Positions 48,658 to 56,727 of a stretch of DNA of 57,108 nt are shown piece by piece. How positions within the stretch are numbered: position 1 is the first letter of the stretch; each line of letters opens with the position of its first letter. Below the pieces are notes generated by a model. It saw nothing but the letters and a program-made list of their open reading frames with translations, was not told where the DNA came from and searched no databases. This DNA is from Desmonostoc vinosum HA7617-LM4. GTDB lineage: Bacteria; Cyanobacteriota; Cyanobacteriia; Cyanobacteriales; Nostocaceae. The stretch covers positions 1-57,108 of the forward strand of contig JAHHHC010000041.1 of NCBI GenBank assembly GCA_019359515.1, given 5' to 3'. The position numbers and the translations under genes were made by a program.

Positions 48658-48760
48658 TAAGCTAAAAAACATCTAAATTACATAATCAAATTAAATAAAA
48701 CTCTTATGGGGTGGGCATCTTGCCCGCCCTAATTATGCAAGTTATATGTGGAACAGCTTA
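48658..48760 (-). mobile_element. 103-bp MITE, copy 2 (inverted relative to copy 1)
   Basis: This is the reverse complement of the element at 17750-17852, with a single base difference (CCCCATAAG against CCCCACAAG). It is bounded by TAAGCT and AGCTTA and lies between the convergent Uma2 and acyltransferase genes. Confidence 0.85.
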
Positions 48761-48770
48761 GGTTCAGGGT

Positions 48771-49901
48771 TTAAACTTTGAGAAACCAGCGTTGGCGATA
48801 CATGATGATGGCAATTAGGAGCCATAATAAGACGGTGGCTATGGCGAAGAGTAGGGAACCGTTGAATGTGCCTGCCCAAGATGCAAAAATGTTTTGGTAA
48901 ATCCAGTTGTAGGTGCTGAGGGCGTTTTCTCCATTGCCGATTTTGGTTTTGGCTAGGATCTTAATTAATAATACAGATGCTACGAAAAGAGCGATCGCAT
49001 TTAACCCCATAATTTCAAAGGGTTGACTCCAACGACGTTTTAGGCGCACTTCGATGAGTTCGTAACAAGCTGCTAGCAATAGTAATGCCCAACCTGTGGT
49101 GAAGATAACGTAAGAACTTGTCCACAGTTTTTTGTTGATGGGGAATGTCCAACCCCACGCCCAACCGATAATTAAGCAACCAATGCCAAATAATACTAAG
49201 CCTACGCTTGTACGTGATTTTACTTGGTTAGCGCGTATCCATTGACCAGCGAAGTAGCCAGCAAGAACATTGGCGATCGCGGGAATAGTACTGAAAAGCC
49301 CTTCTGGATCTCCCAAGTTTTTGAAACCATCACCTGCGTACAGATGTGCTTTCGGTATAATTAAGCGGTCGATATAAGCGCCGAAGTTGCCTACCCGCGT
49401 TGTTAGGACTCCTGCACCATAATCGGGTACTGGCACATACATCATCGTTAGCCAATAGCCAATGAGTAGAACCGCTGCCAGTATCCATTGACCTTTACGC
49501 GGTAGGTTGAGGACTGCTAGAGAGGCAAACAAGTAAGTAAGGCTGATGCGTTGCAATACTCCCATGATGCGGATGCTACCCAAATCGAATGTCCAAACAC
49601 CCTTATTCCAAAAGCCATTTAATAGTAACCCCAAGGCAAAAAGTATAGCGGCACGGCGTAAGATACGCCAGTATACAGCTTTGGTAGGTTTATTAGCTTC
49701 GGTGTACTTTGACAAGGAAAAAGTCATCGCTACGCCAACAATAAATAAGAAGAAGGGAAATACTAAGTCAGCCGGTGTACAACCGTGCCAATCAGAATGG
49801 GCTAAAAAAGGATAGACGTTATCTGCTACCCCCACCATATTGACAAGAATCATCCCAGCTATAGTAATGCCGCGAAAAACATCTAATGAAGTCAGGCGCA
49901 T
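48771..49901 (-). CDS. HGSNAT-like acyltransferase (DUF5009) membrane protein
   Basis: A 376-residue membrane protein with about ten to eleven hydrophobic segments and the family opening SLDVFRGITIAGMILVN, followed by HSDWHGCTPADLVFPFFLF. In animals the related heparan-alpha-glucosaminide N-acetyltransferase moves acetyl groups across a membrane, with a catalytic histidine. In bacteria the acceptor is unknown, though surface glycans are likely. The start codon is at the conserved MRLTSLDVFRG. It is separated from the convergent Uma2 gene by the MITE. Confidence 0.85.
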   Translation of the reverse strand: MRLTSLDVFRGITIAGMILVNMVGVADNVYPFLAHSDWHGCTPADLVFPFFLFIVGVAMTFSLSKYTEANKPTKAVYWRILRRAAILFALGLLLNGFWNKGVWTFDLGSIRIMGVLQRISLTYLFASLAVLNLPRKGQWILAAVLLIGYWLTMMYVPVPDYGAGVLTTRVGNFGAYIDRLIIPKAHLYAGDGFKNLGDPEGLFSTIPAIANVLAGYFAGQWIRANQVKSRTSVGLVLFGIGCLIIGWAWGWTFPINKKLWTSSYVIFTTGWALLLLAACYELIEVRLKRRWSQPFEIMGLNAIALFVASVLLIKILAKTKIGNGENALSTYNWIYQNIFASWAGTFNGSLLFAIATVLLWLLIAIIMYRQRWFLKV

Positions 49902-50129
49902 AAATAAAATTTTTTACTAAATAACTATTGCAACATTTATAGAATCCATTTGGGATCTATTCGTTAGCTAACCGTTTGAGCATCAGTCTGATGAAACAAA
50001 GGTTGAGCTTTGCAAATAGACTCTATTAAATACTTGTAAAAACTTGTGTTATTCGCTACAAGTAAAAAATCTGTAAACAATGACTAATAATTATTAATAT
50101 AAGTTTAAATTTGGAATTTTTTAGTAGCC

Positions 50130-50588
50130 ATGACAATCAAAGTTGGAGATACCGCGCCTGATTTTACTCTACCCGCTCAAAATGGCTCAACTGTAAGCCT
50201 GAGAGATTTTCGCGGCAACAAAGCTGTTGTGTTGTATTTTTATCCCAAAGACGACACACCAGGGTGTACGACAGAATCCTGTGCCTTTCGCGATCAGTAT
50301 GAAGTTTTTAAAGCGGCTGGTGCTGAAGTTATCGGTGTAAGTTCTGACTCTAACGAATCTCACCAAAAATTTGCTACCAAGCACCAGCTACCATTTACTC
50401 TCCTTAGTGACAAAGGTGACCAAGTACGCAAGCTATACGGGGCAACCGCCGCTTTTGGCTTGTTTCCTGGTCGCGTTACTTACGTGATTGACCAACAAGG
50501 AATCGTGCAATATGTCTTCGATTCAATGTTTAACTTTAAAGGTCACGTTGAAGAAGCGCTCAAAACTGTACAACAGCTAGCGGTTTGA
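50130..50588 (+). CDS. prxQ: Thioredoxin-dependent peroxiredoxin (PrxQ/BCP)
   Basis: A 152-residue peroxiredoxin that reduces hydrogen peroxide and organic hydroperoxides using thioredoxin. The peroxidatic cysteine C46 and resolving C51 lie in [14 protein letters not shown], the atypical 2-Cys arrangement of the PrxQ/BCP class. [15 protein letters not shown] and [15 protein letters not shown] are also present. It is convergent with hpf across a repeat-filled gap. Confidence 0.95.
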   Translation: MTIKVGDTAPDFTLPAQNGSTVSLRDFRGNKAVVLYFYPKDDTPGCTTESCAFRDQYEVFKAAGAEVIGVSSDSNESHQKFATKHQLPFTLLSDKGDQVRKLYGATAAFGLFPGRVTYVIDQQGIVQYVFDSMFNFKGHVEEALKTVQQLAV

Positions 50589-50595
50589 GGGACTG

Positions 50596-50727
50596 GGGAT
50601 GTGATTCGACTTGCGGTAGTTGAATCTCGACTTCGCTCGATTACCGCGTAGTCGAAACTCACCAACCGGGGGATGAGGGAGTGAGGGAGAAAATTTCTCC
50701 GCGTCCCCGCGTCCTCTTGCCCATTCC
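50596..50727. repeat. Nested repeats between convergent prxQ and hpf
   Basis: A TTCGACTT...CACCAACCGGG element (intact at 32217-32240) is interrupted here by a palindromic insert (GCGGTAGTTGAATCTCGACT, CGATTACCGCGTAG). GAGTGAGGG units, GAGAAAATTTCTCC and CGCGTCCCCGCGTCC follow. Confidence 0.8.
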
Positions 50728-51375
50728 TCACTTCGAGTGCGACTTCTCCGGCATGGCAATGTTAGCTTGGGCTGTCTTGCCATTCTTGCCGTTGGTATGA
50801 CCGTTATTATTACGGGGTTGAATGACGCCATAACCACCATGGTTACGTTCGTAAATGACGTTAATCTCCCCGGTTTCAGCGTTACGGAACATATAAAAGT
50901 CATGTCCTACGAGTTGCAGTTGTTCTAAGGCTTCTGCAACAGTCATCGGAGGCATGGAAAAATATTTTGTGCGGACAACTTCGTTGGGTAATTCGGGGGT
51001 GCGATCGCCGATTAAATCCGTCACCACCGATTCTGTAACTACTACCTCATTCGTTGGTTGAGCATGAATTTTCTGGTCTTGACGCCGTTCTTTGTATTTA
51101 CGCAGTTGACGGGCGATTTTATCTGCAACCAAGTCAATACTGGCGTATAGATTTTCGCTGCTTTCCTCGGCACGGATGACGCTACCATTTGCATAAATGG
51201 TGACTTCAGCCGCTTGTTTGGGGTTGATTCGGGGATTACGGGCTACGCTCAGATGGACATCTACTTCATTTGTAATGTTCTGAAAGTGATTAACTGCTTT
51301 TTCTATTTTTTGATGCACATATTCCCGAATCGCATCGGTGATTTCAATATTTTTGCCGTGGATGACAAGCTTCAT
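50728..51375 (-). CDS. hpf: Ribosome hibernation promoting factor (long form, LrtA)
   Basis: A 215-residue long-form HPF. The N-terminal ~100 residues bind the 30S decoding region ([40 protein letters not shown]). The C-terminal ~60-residue domain ([40 protein letters not shown]) drives 70S dimerisation. The cyanobacterial homologue lrtA is a dark-induced transcript whose stability depends on its long leader. A GGGGGAG Shine-Dalgarno sequence precedes the ATG. It is convergent with prxQ. Confidence 0.95.
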   Translation of the reverse strand: MKLVIHGKNIEITDAIREYVHQKIEKAVNHFQNITNEVDVHLSVARNPRINPKQAAEVTIYANGSVIRAEESSENLYASIDLVADKIARQLRKYKERRQDQKIHAQPTNEVVVTESVVTDLIGDRTPELPNEVVRTKYFSMPPMTVAEALEQLQLVGHDFYMFRNAETGEINVIYERNHGGYGVIQPRNNNGHTNGKNGKTAQANIAMPEKSHSK

Positions 51376-51744
51376 GTAAACTCCCCCGCTGAGATATTTT
51401 GATGTGAATTTGTTTTGTATGAAAAGAGATTGCGGTAAGGTCTATCACTGCCGCCAAAACAAATTGTGAACTGTTTTGATGTACTGTTGGTACGCCGTCT
51501 CTAAGCTTGCTGCATCTGAATTGATCTCTTTATCTCTGCGCTAACTCCAATTGGTTGCCAAGCAATTGGCTATTTACGTATATCTCTTGCTTATGGCAGT
51601 TTGAGCGATCGCTCCTAGAACTGCCTTGTTGGTTAAAGCGTTGTTGCTTTTTCTGTGTTTCAAGAGGTGCGCTCACTGTTGATAAAGAAAACAAGTCTTG
51701 ATGAAAGTTTTATCCTCTGTTTTAGATGCAAACAATTTTATTAA
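51376..51744 (-). promoter_or_regulatory. Probable long leader/promoter region of hpf (lrtA)
   Basis: About 370 bp upstream of hpf carry no convincing gene. A CCAATTG/CAATTGG hairpin lies at 51547-51569. Long 5' leaders are documented for cyanobacterial lrtA; that this region is transcribed is inferred. Confidence 0.4.
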
Positions 51745-51930
51745 CTATATGGAGTCATCAGCCAGTGCATTCGTCTCTATTGTCTTGGCGTGATGCTTAT
51801 TGCAGAGAATTCCTCCCAAAACCAATCGAGGTTGTATATTCAAACTAGCACTTTGTACTTCCAGAAGCAGGTTCCCTTGATGTTCCTTTAAAATCCTTTG
51901 CATAGCTTGACATTTTTTGACCACAATCAC
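51745..51930 (-). CDS. Doubtful small reading frame (61 aa)
   Basis: A GTG-started frame (MIVVKKCQAMQRILKEHQGN at its start) between hpf and lipB. It has reasonable residue composition, but no recognisable family and only a weak AGTTAG ahead of the start. It may instead be part of the leader or promoter region. Confidence 0.25.
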   Translation of the reverse strand: MIVVKKCQAMQRILKEHQGNLLLEVQSASLNIQPRLVLGGILCNKHHAKTIETNALADDSI

Positions 51931-51986
51931 CTAACTTGCAATATATTTCTCTCTAATATCAGTTGATTTTTGGCATTATCCGTAGT

Positions 51987-52664
51987 ATGGAAACACCTAA
52001 AAACCGTTGTTTGTTATATAACCAAGGACTAATGACTTACATAGATGCTCATCGATGGCAGCGATCGCTTCTCACAGAGCGCATTAACAACCCCAGCCTT
52101 GATGATGCATTAATCTTGCTAGAACATCCCCCTGTCTACACTTTGGGACAAGGAGCCAATTCCGAATTTATCAAATTTGATATTGACAAAAGTAAATATG
52201 ATGTGCATAAAGTCGAACGCGGTGGTGAAGTTACTTACCATTGTCCCGGTCAACTCGTCGGTTATCCAATTTTAAATCTGCAACGTCATTGTAAAGACCT
52301 GCATTGGTACTTGCGACAACTCGAAGAAGTGATAATTCGCGTATTGGCAAATTACGAGTTGCAGGGCGAAAGAATTTCGGGTTTTACTGGCGTTTGGTTA
52401 CAAGGACGTAAAGTTGCCGCCATTGGGATTAAAGTCAGTCGTTGGATTACCATGCACGGCTTTGCATTAAACGTTTGCCCAGACATGGCAGGTTTTGAGC
52501 AAATTGTACCCTGCGGCATCTCTGATAAGCTTGTAGGTAGTTTAGCCGAATGGATTCCTGGCATTGCTTGTCAAGAAGTACGCTCTCATATTGCACAATC
52601 TTTTGCAGAAGTATTTAATTTGGAGTTTGTAATTGGGAATGAGGAATTGGGAATTGGAAATTAA
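51987..52664 (+). CDS. lipB: Octanoyltransferase LipB
   Basis: LipB moves an octanoyl group from acyl carrier protein to lipoyl domains in lipoate synthesis. The ~225-residue protein has [31 protein letters not shown], the catalytic lysine region [20 protein letters not shown] and the catalytic cysteine in IVPCGISD. The ATG at 51987 is used rather than an upstream TTG. The last ~12 residues ([11 protein letters not shown]) are encoded by a GGGAATTGG repeat, so the original stop seems to have been replaced by repeat sequence. Confidence 0.94.
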   Translation: METPKNRCLLYNQGLMTYIDAHRWQRSLLTERINNPSLDDALILLEHPPVYTLGQGANSEFIKFDIDKSKYDVHKVERGGEVTYHCPGQLVGYPILNLQRHCKDLHWYLRQLEEVIIRVLANYELQGERISGFTGVWLQGRKVAAIGIKVSRWITMHGFALNVCPDMAGFEQIVPCGISDKLVGSLAEWIPGIACQEVRSHIAQSFAEVFNLEFVIGNEELGIGN

Positions 52665-52820
52665 GGCGTTGCATAATTGCGGGATGATTTACCTCACGCA
52701 GAGTCGCAGAGGCGCAGAGAGGGTAAGGAGTTTGATATTTCATGGTATCAAATTTCATCCCTAGGCGGATTGAGTAGTCACTTTTACCATTATTCATAAC
52801 AGTTGTTGAGAAATTTAACA

Positions 52821-53519
52821 ATGACAAATTTAGTAAAATATCACATTGGTCTAGTTATTTTCCCTGGTATGACTCAACTTGATATCACGGGGCCACATCA
52901 AGTATTCTCCTTTATGCCTAATGCTTGTGTCCATTTGTTGTGGAAGACTTTGCAACCAGTGACAAGCAGCGATCGCATGACGATTTTACCCACTACTACT
53001 TTTGATGAGTGTCCAGCATTAGATGTATTGTGCGTTCCTGGTGGCCCTGGACAGGTGGAAATGATGCGCGATACTGAGGTGCTGGAATTTTTGCAACGGC
53101 AAAGCAAAACAGCAAAATATATCACTTCGGTATGTACTGGTTCTCTGATTCTGGCGGCGGCGGGATTACTGCAAGGCTACCGTGCTGCTTGTCATTGGGC
53201 ATTTCGCGATCAGTTAGCTTTGCTAGGGGTTGAAGTGGAAACGCAAAGAGTAGTAATTGATCGCGATCGCATTACGGGCGGTGGTGTGACTGCTGGTATC
53301 GATTTTGGACTCGTAGTTGCCGCCCATCTGTATGGTGAGAAAACAGCTAAGTTTATTCAATTACTACTTGAGTATAATCCAGCACCACCTTTCAACGTCG
53401 GCTCACCTGAAAGCGCCGGAGAGATTTTAGTAGAGCAAGTAAAGAAATTCGGAGAACAGCTAATCGAAGCATCTCTGACACAGACAAAGCAAACAGCGGA
53501 ATTAATTCGTAATTCGTAA
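52821..53519 (+). CDS. DJ-1/PfpI family protein (isonitrile hydratase-like)
   Basis: A 232-residue protein of the DJ-1/PfpI superfamily close to the isonitrile hydratase (InhA) subgroup: MTQLDITGPHQVF with D21, VPGGPGQ and the nucleophile elbow SVCTGSLILAAAGLL (C105), then ACHWA. InhA of Pseudomonas converts isonitriles to formamides; whether this protein does so is unproven, and relatives may be glyoxalases or chaperones. The C-terminal codons and stop fall within the AATTCGT array at 53504-53580. The ATG at 52821 is preferred to a TTG at 52803. Confidence 0.85.
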   Translation: MTNLVKYHIGLVIFPGMTQLDITGPHQVFSFMPNACVHLLWKTLQPVTSSDRMTILPTTTFDECPALDVLCVPGGPGQVEMMRDTEVLEFLQRQSKTAKYITSVCTGSLILAAAGLLQGYRAACHWAFRDQLALLGVEVETQRVVIDRDRITGGGVTAGIDFGLVVAAHLYGEKTAKFIQLLLEYNPAPPFNVGSPESAGEILVEQVKKFGEQLIEASLTQTKQTAELIRNS

Positions 53520-53580
53520 TTCGTAATTCGTAATTCGTAATTCGTAATTCGTAATTCGTAATTCGTAATTCGTAATTCGT
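53504..53580. repeat. AATTCGT array, eleven perfect copies
   Basis: Exactly eleven contiguous AATTCGT heptamers (77 bp) overlap the 3' end of the DJ-1/PfpI gene and supply its stop codon. This is the longest perfect array of this unit in the window. Confidence 0.95.
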
Positions 53581-53599
53581 AGTTGGGAATTGTCATTAG

Positions 53600-53662
53600 T
53601 TATTCTCCGCGTCCCCGCGTCCCCGCGTCCCCGCGTCTTTCTCACTCCCCACTCCCCACTCC
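53600..53662. repeat. CGCGTCCC and CCCCACT units before the LuxR gene end
   Basis: Four CCGCGTCC units are followed by CCCCACT and CCCTACT heptamers up to the stop of the convergent LuxR-type gene. Confidence 0.85.
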
Positions 53663-54340
53663 CTACTCCCTACTCCCCATATCAACGGAATGCAGTTTTG
53701 CTACCATTTCGGTACGTGCGGAAACTCCTAATTTGCGGAACATCCTCTTTAAAGCTTGCTTGACGGAATTTTGAGTAATCCAAAGTTTGGTGGCGATTTC
53801 GGCATTTGTTAACCCCTGCGCTACGAGTTCAGCAATTTGTAACTCGCGTGGTGTCAGGGGATTTTCTGTAAAGGTTTTGGGCTTTGCTCGTAGGGTGGCA
53901 AGTTTTGCTGATAAGTGAATGCACAAAGCACTTAAGTCTGCTAAATCGTTGCCGTTAAAGGGAGGTGTACCGCGATCGCGGGCTAAGTTTAATGTTCCCA
54001 CCAAACGACCGTCGCAGACAATTGGGCCGCTCATCACATGTTCGTGATCGTGGCGCGAACAAAAGTGTTTCCAATCGTCAGGGGATAATAGTAATTGCTC
54101 ATGAGCGGGAGCATGACGCTCAACTACATAGCGCCCAACAGGATTACCACCCTCTAAGCATACCGCTGGGATGTCTTGTACATCGTCGATTTCTGGTGTT
54201 AAGTGATCGTCTAGGAGATAAATACCCCAATTTTGCACGCCAAAATGCTCGCCAATTTTATCCACTAGAGCTTGTCGTAATTCTTGCTCACTGCGGACAT
54301 TGGCGATCGCTTCAAATACGGCATGTAGAGAATTAGCCAT
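53663..54340 (-). CDS. GAF domain-LuxR-type transcriptional regulator
   Basis: A 225-residue regulator. Residues ~8-155 resemble a GAF sensory domain (VFEAIANVRSEQELRQALVD, MSGPIVCDGRLVGTLNLARD), and residues ~163-222 are a LuxR helix-turn-helix (LTPRELQIAELVAQGLTNAE, then RKLGVSARTEMV). No conserved bilin-binding cysteine is evident in the GAF part, so the signal is unknown. The ATG at 54340 is chosen (MANSLHAVFEAI); an upstream GTG would add nine residues. It lies divergently next to the DUF3386 gene, which could be a target. Confidence 0.85.
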   Translation of the reverse strand: MANSLHAVFEAIANVRSEQELRQALVDKIGEHFGVQNWGIYLLDDHLTPEIDDVQDIPAVCLEGGNPVGRYVVERHAPAHEQLLLSPDDWKHFCSRHDHEHVMSGPIVCDGRLVGTLNLARDRGTPPFNGNDLADLSALCIHLSAKLATLRAKPKTFTENPLTPRELQIAELVAQGLTNAEIATKLWITQNSVKQALKRMFRKLGVSARTEMVAKLHSVDMGSRE

Positions 54341-54439
54341 AAGTGTACCCAGTTGGGGTCTATGCACGGCTCAACAATTACCTCTATGCTAATACCAACG
54401 AATCTAAAACGCTAATTACAGTAGCGATAGGAGAAGCAC

Positions 54440-55096
54440 ATGACAGTTGCACAACTCTCTGCTCAGGAACTTTTCCGGGCTGCTTATGAAAACCGCTATA
54501 CTTGGGACAAGAATTTTTCCGGTTACACCGCAGATATTACCTATAAATATGACGATCAGGTGTTTACAGGCAAAGTTCGCATCAACCCCAACCTCAAAGC
54601 AGATGTGTTGGATGTAAATGACGAACAAGCTAAACAAGCGATTCACAATCAAGCCTGGGAAATCGCTATTCACCGTGTCCGTCGCACCTTTGAAGAAACC
54701 CACAGCGCTAATACCTTTAGCTATGGTGAAACTGACACAGATGGTGCTGTTGCCATTATTCTCGGTGGCAAGGGTGAAGGCGATCGCTACAAAATCCGCA
54801 ATAATGAAGTGAGCCTCGTTCACCGTCATATTCACGGCGTTGTAGTCACAATCAACACTTTCAGCAGCCACGATACAGGCGAAGGTTATTTATCTCACCG
54901 CTATGACTCTGTTTATCATGACCCGAAAACAGGCGAACAAAAAGGTGGTAAAAGCGAATTTACTGATGAGTATCAAAAGGTCGGTAACTACTTCATCTTA
55001 AATCGTCGGGAAATTCGCACCGAAGTAGAAGGAAAACTTTCGATTCAGGAATTTGTGTTCTCGAACATTGAATTGTTAGAACCTGTGGCTGCTTAA
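54440..55096 (+). CDS. DUF3386 domain-containing protein
   Basis: A 218-residue soluble protein of the cyanobacterial DUF3386 family, recognised by AQELFRAAYENRYTWDKNFS, GYTADITYKYDDQVFTGKV and LSHRYDSVYHDPKTGEQ. Charged and aromatic-rich beta-strand segments suggest a lipocalin-like or LolA-like barrel, but that is a guess. Function is unknown. The start has a GGAG motif about ten bases upstream. It is divergent from the GAF-LuxR gene. Confidence 0.82.
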   Translation: MTVAQLSAQELFRAAYENRYTWDKNFSGYTADITYKYDDQVFTGKVRINPNLKADVLDVNDEQAKQAIHNQAWEIAIHRVRRTFEETHSANTFSYGETDTDGAVAIILGGKGEGDRYKIRNNEVSLVHRHIHGVVVTINTFSSHDTGEGYLSHRYDSVYHDPKTGEQKGGKSEFTDEYQKVGNYFILNRREIRTEVEGKLSIQEFVFSNIELLEPVAA

Positions 55097-55194
55097 TCAG
55101 TTATCAGTTGACAATATAGGCGATTGCTTAATTAAGCGATCGCTTTTACTTTAACTAGTTCCGTGGGTTTAAGTCCCCCAGTTCTATAACCGAC

Positions 55195-55277
55195 AAGTTT
55201 TGTGTTGGGGTCTTACAAAGTTCAGATCGGAGGAAACCTCCGCTCTGACTTTGCGCTATATCCCCATTACAAAACTT
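55195..55277. repeat. 83-bp two-level palindromic element
   Basis: Outer arms AAGTTTTGTGTTGGGG and CCCCATTACAAAACTT match at 14 of 16 positions. Inner arms (CAAAGTTCAGATCGGAGG against CCTCCGCTCTGACTTTG) pair around a 3-nt loop AAA with one mismatch and one bulge. An AATTACG array follows immediately. Confidence 0.8.
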
Positions 55278-55310
55278 AATTACGAATTACGAATTACGAA
55301 TTACGAATTA
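55278..55310. repeat. AATTACG array upstream of small membrane-protein gene
   Basis: Four AATTACG heptamers plus AATTA end six bases before the ATG at 55317. The ribosome-binding region of that gene is therefore repeat DNA. Confidence 0.85.
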
Positions 55311-55316
55311 TTTAAT

Positions 55317-55508
55317 ATGGAAAATCAGCTAATTTTTATTCTGAAACTGCTTGTGTTATCAGCGTTGCTATCTCTGTTAATTAAGTACATACTTCCGAGT
55401 TTAGCGATCGCAGGAACGGCAACTAATGCATTAATTATAGTTTTGTTACCAAGTGTAATGATGGCGATCGCTCTGTTGTGGCGATTTCAGGTACAAAAAC
55501 AGAATTAA
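55317..55508 (+). CDS. Small two-helix membrane protein (63 aa)
   Basis: A 63-residue hydrophobic protein starting MENQLIFILKLLVLSALLSL, with a second membrane segment (NALIIVLLPSVMMAIALLW) and a basic tail (RFQVQKQN). No family is recognised, though short proteins of this kind are common next to AI-2E family genes in cyanobacteria. The ATG at 55317 is chosen because the longer frame runs through repeats. There is no Shine-Dalgarno sequence: the upstream bases are AATTACG repeats and TTTAAT. It is followed 90 bp later by the AI-2E gene. Confidence 0.65.
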   Translation: MENQLIFILKLLVLSALLSLLIKYILPSLAIAGTATNALIIVLLPSVMMAIALLWRFQVQKQN

Positions 55509-55598
55509 CCACTAAGAATGTAGGCATCAGCAATAAAATCAGCTAACCTAGCTGCATTGGAAGGAAATTGCATCTTGCCTACGCTTGGGAGTTAGCTT

Positions 55599-56726
55599 GT
55601 GAACCTTGGTCAATGGATTGGCTTAATTGCTATAGTTCTATCTTTATATATATTGTGGCAAATTCGAGAAGTGCTATTGCTGATGTTTGCCGCAGTTGTG
55701 TTGGCTGTGACTTTAAATCGGCTAGCGAAACGCTTCCAACGCTCAGGAGTGAAGCGTGGAATTGCTGTTTTGCTATCTGTAGCAATCTTTTTTGCATGTG
55801 TTATTGGTTTTTTCTTGTTGATTGTGCCACCTTTCGCACAGCAGTTTAATGAATTAACCTATCGTGTTCCTCAAGGATTTGAGCGCTTTAATAGTTGGTT
55901 TAATGAACTAAGAACCCGCATTCCTGCTCAATTAGTTCCGTATGTCCCGGATATCAACAGCCTCATTCAACAAGCACAGCCATTTGTTAATCGAGTACTA
56001 GGTAGTTCGTTTGCCTTTGTCTCTGGTTCTTTAGAAGTTTTTATCAAGGTTTTGCTGGTGCTAGTTTTAACAGGGATGTTCTTAGCCGATCCCTTAGCTT
56101 ACCGCAAAGTATTTGTCCGGTTATTTCCCTCGTTTTATCGGCGACGAGTAGAAGGAATTTTAAATCAATGCGAAGTCTCATTAGAGGGATGGATCACAGG
56201 TGCTTTCATTGCCATGGGTGTAGTAGGATTGATGAGCGTTGTCGGCTTATCAATTTTGGGTGTAAAAGCAGCTCTAGCTTTAGGAGTTCTAGCAGGATTT
56301 TTAAACTTAATTCCTAACTTGGGGCCGACAATGAGTGTGATCCCAGCAATGGCGATCGCATTGTTAGATAATCCTTGGAAAGTCGTCGCTGTCTTGATTC
56401 TCTACTTTATTATTCAACAGACAGAGAGTAACTTCATCACACCCATTGTCATGGCACATCAAGTCTCTTTATTACCAGCAGTGACATTAATTTCCCAGTT
56501 ATTTTTCGTCACTTTCTTTGGCTTTTTAGGACTATTTCTAGCTCTACCCCTGACAGTTGTCGCTAAAATTTGGGTGCAAGAAGTCCTAATTCAAGATGTT
56601 TTAGATAAATGGGGACACAATCATACACAAGAAGCTGAGTTGATCATAGTTTCTGAATCTTCCCCAATCGATGAATATGTCACAGTTAAAGACAAAAGGG
56701 AAGTAGATTCAGCGGATGAGGAGTGA
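55599..56726 (+). CDS. AI-2E family transporter (PerM/UPF0118 type), copy 2
   Basis: A 375-residue membrane protein with GTG start. About eight hydrophobic segments and the family blocks TLNRLAKRFQRSGVKRGIAV, FPSFYRRRVEGILNQCE, GFLNLIPNLGPTMS and QQTESNFITPIVM are visible. The C-terminal ~40 residues are polar and acidic. It is clearly a different subgroup from the member at 36670 (more distant sequence, different N-terminus). Substrate is unknown. It lies downstream of the small membrane protein on the same strand and may be cotranscribed with it. Confidence 0.87.
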   Translation: MNLGQWIGLIAIVLSLYILWQIREVLLLMFAAVVLAVTLNRLAKRFQRSGVKRGIAVLLSVAIFFACVIGFFLLIVPPFAQQFNELTYRVPQGFERFNSWFNELRTRIPAQLVPYVPDINSLIQQAQPFVNRVLGSSFAFVSGSLEVFIKVLLVLVLTGMFLADPLAYRKVFVRLFPSFYRRRVEGILNQCEVSLEGWITGAFIAMGVVGLMSVVGLSILGVKAALALGVLAGFLNLIPNLGPTMSVIPAMAIALLDNPWKVVAVLILYFIIQQTESNFITPIVMAHQVSLLPAVTLISQLFFVTFFGFLGLFLALPLTVVAKIWVQEVLIQDVLDKWGHNHTQEAELIIVSESSPIDEYVTVKDKREVDSADEE

Positions 56727-56727
56727 G

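Noticed and set aside
53357-53596. Reading frame encoding repeated NYELRIT peptides opposite the PfpI gene
   Set aside because: The AATTACG heptamer is open in several frames, so this is a translation of repeat DNA.
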